The notes beneath the pieces are model-generated. The model ran no database searches and was not told where the DNA came from. It worked only from the letters and a program-made list of their open reading frames with translations. A stretch of DNA of 36,261 nt. It comes from a bacterium. GTDB lineage: Bacteria > JAMCPX01. Below, one piece after another: positions 33,001 through 36,261 of the stretch. Numbering within the stretch: position 1 is the first letter of the stretch; every line of letters starts with the position of its first letter. The position numbers and the translations under genes were made by a program. The stretch lies in assembly GCA_021792615.1 (NCBI GenBank), contig JAJYUJ010000025.1, positions 1-36,261 on the forward strand. Direction: 5' to 3'.

Positions 33001-33741
33001 TTAAACTCCTATCATTAATCTATAAGCGAGCCATTTCGGCAATCCCGCTTTGAGAATTTTATCGCTTGCTTCCTTTATAGCATACGGTAACCTTTTTACA
33101 CTATATATACCTTTATCCGTGTCAAGTATTCCATACGATGTCGTGGTATCAGAATCCCTCGGCTGCCCCACACTGCCGACACTGATGATATACTGGCGGT
33201 GCTCATCCATGCGGATAACATCGGAATAATCGATGACCGGCTCTTCATCGCCATGGATATTTTTTGATACGACAAACCTGCGGTGGGCATGCCCTACGAG
33301 AAAAACGGGGTACCGGTTATCGAACGCATAAAAGACTTTTTCTATATCACGGACCGACATGATATAATCAAATTCCTCGGGATTGACCGGCGAGCCGTGG
33401 CTGAACAACGCACCTTCGTATTCTACGGTATACGGAGAATTTTGCAGCCATGATACCGATGAGGCCGCAAGCTGCTGCTTCGTCCATTCTATACCCTGCC
33501 GTGCCTCGTCATTGAATGAACCGGTATCGATGACGCCCGCAGCAGCGGCATCGTGGTTGCCCATAATATTATCCTGTACAATCTCACGAACCCTGTCGCA
33601 GCATTCCTGCGGGTTTGCTCCATACCCTACAACATCGCCGAGCGATACGACGGTATCCGGCATCGATTCTTTCAAATCAGAAACAACAGTTTGAAGGGCT
33701 TCGAGATTTCCGTGTACATCCGCTATGACAGCGATTCTCAT
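33001..33741 (-). CDS. Metallophosphoesterase (calcineurin-like, YfcE/DUF2436-type)
   Basis: The 246-residue protein shows the full set of calcineurin-like metal ligands: Asp8 and His10 (ADVHGN), Asp36 (SLGDVVGYG), Asn62, His63 and Asp64 (MGNHDA), then FSHGSP and VGHAHRR. It hydrolyses a phosphoester; the natural substrate is unknown, with cyclic nucleotides or phosphoproteins as possibilities. It is cytosolic, since no signal is seen. The start overlaps the pentapeptide-repeat gene by 4 bases and the stop is 2 bases from aroF. Its position among PilZ proteins hints at a nucleotide-signalling link, which is inference. Confidence 0.9.
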   Translation of the reverse strand: MRIAVIADVHGNLEALQTVVSDLKESMPDTVVSLGDVVGYGANPQECCDRVREIVQDNIMGNHDAAAAGVIDTGSFNDEARQGIEWTKQQLAASSVSWLQNSPYTVEYEGALFSHGSPVNPEEFDYIMSVRDIEKVFYAFDNRYPVFLVGHAHRRFVVSKNIHGDEEPVIDYSDVIRMDEHRQYIISVGSVGQPRDSDTTTSYGILDTDKGIYSVKRLPYAIKEASDKILKAGLPKWLAYRLMIGV

Positions 33742-34451
33742 TTGACGTTTTTCAGAAAGAACTCAGCTAATAATTCTTCATCCTTTTTAGCCTTGGACTC
33801 TTCTTTCTCCTTGTTTGCAAGCTCTTCTTTGAGCGGCAAGCCGATAAAACCGGTCTCAACCCTGTAGACATTGTCTTTGACAACGACAGAATCCGGGAAT
33901 ATCTCGGCCTTTATCTCGTTCAATTCATTCAGCGGTTTTACTTTACCGACAAGTTTTTCGGTGTCTTCGCCGCTGTCGAGTGCGGTGAACCTGACTGCCT
34001 GCTGGAGGCTGAATTTCGGTTTTGCCTTCGTCAATATCGTTATCGTTTCACCCTCGAGCAGGAGTTTGCCCTGTGCATTTAATTCATCGAGCAGTTCCTG
34101 GGTAAAAAAGACCTTTTCGGATATGCCCTTGGCTCCCCGGACCTGTGCGTTATTGATCTTTGTCCCTACCATGGTCGCACCGCGTATATCCGCATGCGTC
34201 AAATCCGCATTCGTCAGGTCCGCACCGCTCAGATTGGTATTGACCAATACCGCATGCCGGAGGGAAGCACCGGACAAATCCGCGTTGGAAAGATTCGTGT
34301 TGGTAAGATCCGCGTATCTGAAATTGGCATTTTTGAATATACCCGAGGAAAGATCCATGAATTTCAGATCGATACCCTTGAGATTCGCCCCCTCAAAGGA
34401 CATCTTTTTTTTAATTCCCTTTTCGACTTCCTCACGTGTTAATTCGTTCAT
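33738..34451 (-). CDS. Pentapeptide-repeat protein with C-terminal extra domain
   Basis: The 237-residue protein has pentapeptide repeats of the A[DN]LxG type from about residue 18 to 110 (ANLKGIDLKFMDLS, ADLTNTNLSNADLSGASL, and so on). These form a right-handed quadrilateral helix. The rest (about 145-215) looks like a beta-rich domain with SLQQAVRFTAL and VYRVETGFIGLPL, ending in a Lys/Glu-rich helix. The role is unknown; pentapeptide proteins often act as scaffolds. The start overlaps the upstream PilZ gene by 4 bases and the stop overlaps the phosphoesterase gene by 4. The tight coupling suggests that the products work in one process. Confidence 0.85.
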   Translation of the reverse strand: MNELTREEVEKGIKKKMSFEGANLKGIDLKFMDLSSGIFKNANFRYADLTNTNLSNADLSGASLRHAVLVNTNLSGADLTNADLTHADIRGATMVGTKINNAQVRGAKGISEKVFFTQELLDELNAQGKLLLEGETITILTKAKPKFSLQQAVRFTALDSGEDTEKLVGKVKPLNELNEIKAEIFPDSVVVKDNVYRVETGFIGLPLKEELANKEKEESKAKKDEELLAEFFLKNVK

Positions 34452-34831
34452 TTGATGTCATCGATAAAGCTTTTTATTCTCAGTTTTGTTTTTTCCTTTA
34501 CCTGCGAAAATTCTATACCGACCCCCTGTTCGATGTTGTTGGCACGTGCCTCTTCTTCGGATGTAATCCATTTTACCACACCGGTTGCCTCCAGCAGATT
34601 GACATCGTTGGGTATAGTAAACTTCATGGATATGGGTTTTCCGATGGGTATGTATTCTGTTGTTTTTAAGAATATGCCGCCTTCACTCAGGTTCGTTGAA
34701 TAATCGTACAGGTAGGCTTCGCTGTCGGGATAATCCAGCAGCAGCTTTATGGCTGCATCATCCGCAGATACAATAACGACCTTGACCATAACCCTCGGGG
34801 TCCTTCTCTTGTTTATGTTTATGTCTGTCAT
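34448..34831 (-). CDS. PilZ-domain protein, first of a pair
   Basis: The 127-residue single-domain protein keeps both cyclic di-GMP-binding signatures: RRTPR (RxxxR, residues 9-13) and NLSEGG (N-x-S-x-x-G). It continues with GIFLKT, VVKWI and GVGIEF as in PilZ proteins of deltaproteobacteria. It probably binds cyclic di-GMP and changes the activity of a partner, in motility or surface behaviour. The gene overlaps the pentapeptide-repeat gene by 4 bases and is 12 bases from the second PilZ gene. The two PilZ proteins are clearly paralogues. Confidence 0.93.
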   Translation of the reverse strand: MTDININKRRTPRVMVKVVIVSADDAAIKLLLDYPDSEAYLYDYSTNLSEGGIFLKTTEYIPIGKPISMKFTIPNDVNLLEATGVVKWITSEEEARANNIEQGVGIEFSQVKEKTKLRIKSFIDDIK

Positions 34832-34843
34832 AACTCCTGCCCT

Positions 34844-35197
34844 TTACTCCGGTTGCCGTAACGAGATCTTATCTATAAAGTTATTGAGTCTTTTTTGCTC
34901 TTCTTCGTTCAGGCTTTGGAATTCAACTCCCATGCCGGGAATAAGATTTGTGCCCTTGATCCGATCCGGGTCGTTAATCCACGATATTTTGCCCTTCGCC
35001 TTGATCGGCACCTTAATGTCCGGTATGACGAATTCCACGGAAATACTCGTACCGGTCTTCAACGGATTTTTCGTAGAGATGAACATGCCTCCCCTGCTTA
35101 TATTCATGGCGTAATCGGATATAAAGCTGGTGATGTCCCCGTACTTTACTTCAAGTCTGGTATCCAAACGCTTTGCACGTCTTTTATCTTCGCCCAT
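34844..35197 (-). CDS. PilZ-domain protein, second of a pair
   Basis: The 117-residue protein carries RRAKR (RxxxR, residues 6-10) and NISRGG, then GMFIST, SVEFVIPD, ISWINDP and MGVEFQ. It is a cyclic di-GMP receptor candidate like its neighbour. It is the first gene of the five-gene minus-strand operon. Its ribosome site AAGGAGGTG is strong, and a promoter is visible upstream. The C-terminal helix (EEEQKRLNNFID) is shared with the neighbour. Confidence 0.93.
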   Translation of the reverse strand: MGEDKRRAKRLDTRLEVKYGDITSFISDYAMNISRGGMFISTKNPLKTGTSISVEFVIPDIKVPIKAKGKISWINDPDRIKGTNLIPGMGVEFQSLNEEEQKRLNNFIDKISLRQPE

Positions 35198-35221
35198 ACA
35201 GCACCTCCTTACTAAAAATAA

Positions 35222-35250
35222 ATTATAAATTATTAACCGGAAAATTGCAA
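35222..35250 (-). promoter_or_regulatory. Promoter of the PilZ-aroF operon
   Basis: On the minus strand, TTGCAA (35245-35250), a 17-base spacer and TATAAT (35222-35227) precede the strong ribosome site and the start at 35197. Confidence 0.65.
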
Positions 35251-35286
35251 TAACAACAAACGTCTGGCACTACACCTCGCCATCAT

Positions 35287-35502
35287 CTACCCTGAATATT
35301 TATCACTGTCTTTTGTGTCTCCTGCAAGAATAGATAATGTTATCCCTGTATCATTGGGATGCAGGAATACGCTAATGGCGGAGAGATTGCAGTTTGTAGT
35401 GTGTGTATTGGTAGAAACATTACTTTTACTGCAGCCTGCAACCAAACCAGCAATGATCAGCAGATATACCATGAATTCCAGGTAGTCCTTATGAGCAATC
35501 AT
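35287..35502 (-). CDS. Possible small lipoprotein
   Basis: The frame of about 71 residues has a short hydrophobic segment ending in a good lipobox (LIIAGLVAGC), followed by Ser/Thr/Asn-rich sequence and a final ILAGDTKDSD. It has no recognisable domain. The sequence upstream of the ATG at 35502 is part of a dispersed repeat, so the apparent ribosome site may be accidental. A shorter start at 35472 is possible. It could be a real small lipoprotein or the truncated front of one. Confidence 0.35.
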   Translation of the reverse strand: MIAHKDYLEFMVYLLIIAGLVAGCSKSNVSTNTHTTNCNLSAISVFLHPNDTGITLSILAGDTKDSDKYSG

Positions 35503-35769
35503 AGCCCTCACCTTCGTCCTCTCCCAAAGGGCGAGGAATTTTAAGTACCCCTTCCCCTGTTAGGGGAAGGCAGGGATGAGGTCTCATGTACGTACCACCA
35601 TCCGCACCATGCTCTGCTTGGGTACCCCGTCTCCCCCATCAAGCAGTCTGTCAGACAATACAAAAGTCCCCTCGCCTCTTGTGGGAGAGGGTTAGGGGGA
35701 GGAGTGAAGTTGTTAATATACAGCAAATTTATCACCCTCCCTTTCGTCCCTCCCATCAAGGGAGGGAAA
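35503..35769. repeat. Cluster of four CCCTC-rich palindromic intergenic repeats
   Basis: Four units lie at about 35503-35541, 35545-35583, 35665-35709 and 35733-35769. Two have clean hairpins: CTTCCCCT/AGGGGAAG at 35551-35569 and TCCCTCCC/GGGAGGGA at 35747-35767. The others are looser (CCTCTCCC...GGGCGAGG and CCTCGCC...GGGAGAGG). This style of palindrome is scattered between genes in many bacterial genomes. Confidence 0.7.
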
Positions 35770-35792
35770 CAAAAAGAGTGAAATAAGCATTT

Positions 35793-36260
35793 TCACTTCC
35801 CTACCTCCGGCTTCCAGCCGGGCTTTTCCCATGGTCTGTTGATGGGAAGCTCTTTTACGATCTTGTTCTGCTTAATGTCAAAGTAGATGAGCTGCTGGGT
35901 GGTGTTGTAGATGAAGGTGTGATCATCAGGCCAGGAAATGATTGCGCCTTTGCCTGTATTCTGAGTTATAGTCAAACCAGCCACCTTATTACCTGTGGTT
36001 GTATTATAGACATTAACCTGACCAAGAGATACAAAAGTTCCGTTAGTGAATGATTGACCATCAACTGTCAGGTAATCATTATCAGGGCTTAAATTAAAGT
36101 TACCATAATAAGTGTTTGTAGGTATGCTTGGAGATAAGCCGCCTGTTCGAATATTATATACGTATGCTACATTATCCTTTAAGCTATAAATAGCATGTGA
36201 ATGGGATAAAAATATACTACCAGGTTTATTGATAACGTTAGGAAGAATACTTTTTATAAT
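35793..36260 (-). CDS. Propeller-like protein, C-terminal part (5' end outside window)
   Basis: The minus-strand frame is open from the window's right edge to a stop at 35793, giving about 155 residues without an upstream start; the gene continues beyond the window. The visible part has blade-like repeats. Examples are FLSHSHAIYSLKDNVAYVYNI, NLSPDNDYLTVDG with VNVYNTTTGNKVAGL, and SWPDDHTFIYNTTQQLIYFDI. The pattern (short strands, D-N turns, then a strand describing a named quantity) resembles WD40/YVTN-type beta-propellers. Base composition is more AT-rich than the operon next to it. The protein is probably extracytoplasmic, but its signal is not visible. Family unknown. Confidence 0.6.
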   Translation of the reverse strand: MIKSILPNVINKPGSIFLSHSHAIYSLKDNVAYVYNIRTGGLSPSIPTNTYYGNFNLSPDNDYLTVDGQSFTNGTFVSLGQVNVYNTTTGNKVAGLTITQNTGKGAIISWPDDHTFIYNTTQQLIYFDIKQNKIVKELPINRPWEKPGWKPEVGK

Positions 36261-36261
36261 A

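Larger units (their letters stand above)
35198..35792. other. 595-base gene-poor stretch with dispersed repeats
   Basis: The stretch holds the operon promoter, one small possible lipoprotein gene, and four CCCTC-rich palindromic repeats. I see nothing else in it. Confidence 0.6.

Noticed and set aside
1-36261. CRISPR array
   Set aside because: No series of regularly spaced 25-40 bp direct repeats with unique spacers was seen; the repeats at 417-976 and 4498-4692 are short words at close spacing.

Overview
The window looks like a piece of the chromosome of an anaerobic bacterium, most plausibly Desulfobacterota (former Deltaproteobacteria) or a close relative. The backbone has intermediate base composition. 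It carries anaerobic enzymes (indolepyruvate:ferredoxin oxidoreductase, a giant acyl-CoA dehydratase activase), Gram-negative type lipoproteins, tandem PilZ proteins and a PhoB/PhoR-like pair. The lineage is inferred from gene content only.

Region 1 (1-7635) is accessory DNA. It starts with the right end of an IS3-family insertion sequence. A gene-free, AT-rich, repeat-filled stretch follows, then an AT-rich unknown gene on the minus strand. Next comes a rightward block: AlpA/excisionase-like regulator, P-loop replication-type ATPase, two small proteins built from one to two copies of a ribbon-helix-helix-like module, a serine recombinase and a tyrosine integrase. The integrase ends 33 bp from the 3' end of tRNA-Cys, so this is probably an integrated element whose right border is at that tRNA. 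The ATPase gene contains a cluster of eight TGAGCC/GGCTCA words followed by an AT-rich stretch. This looks like an intragenic replication origin and is the most interesting signal in the window.

Region 2 (7636-12250) has tRNA-Cys and tRNA-Gly flanking a 112-bp segment bounded by 14-bp inverted repeats. Two coupled exported proteins with CsgG/LpoB-like domains follow (the second ends in a LytR_C-like domain), then nadB on the minus strand.

Region 3 (12348-18779, minus strand) holds a TetR-controlled operon encoding a split giant dehydratase activase. A perfect 22-bp palindrome lies between the regulator's -35 element and its start codon. Beside it is an MntA-HepT toxin-antitoxin pair with intact catalytic motifs.

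Region 4 (18780-27798) has a gene-poor stretch with a gene remnant and two terminator-like hairpins. Then come bipA/typA overlapping a PhoB-like regulator, which overlaps a PhoR-like kinase. A leftward NHL-propeller lipoprotein follows, and then an aminotransferase-hom-thrC operon for aspartate-family amino acids.

Region 5 (28063-36261, minus strand) holds an iorA-iorB-paaK operon that makes and activates aryl-acetyl-CoA. It also holds a five-gene operon of two PilZ proteins, a pentapeptide-repeat protein, a metallophosphoesterase and aroF. The window ends with a gene-poor stretch full of short palindromic dispersed repeats and the C-terminal part of a propeller-like protein running off the edge.
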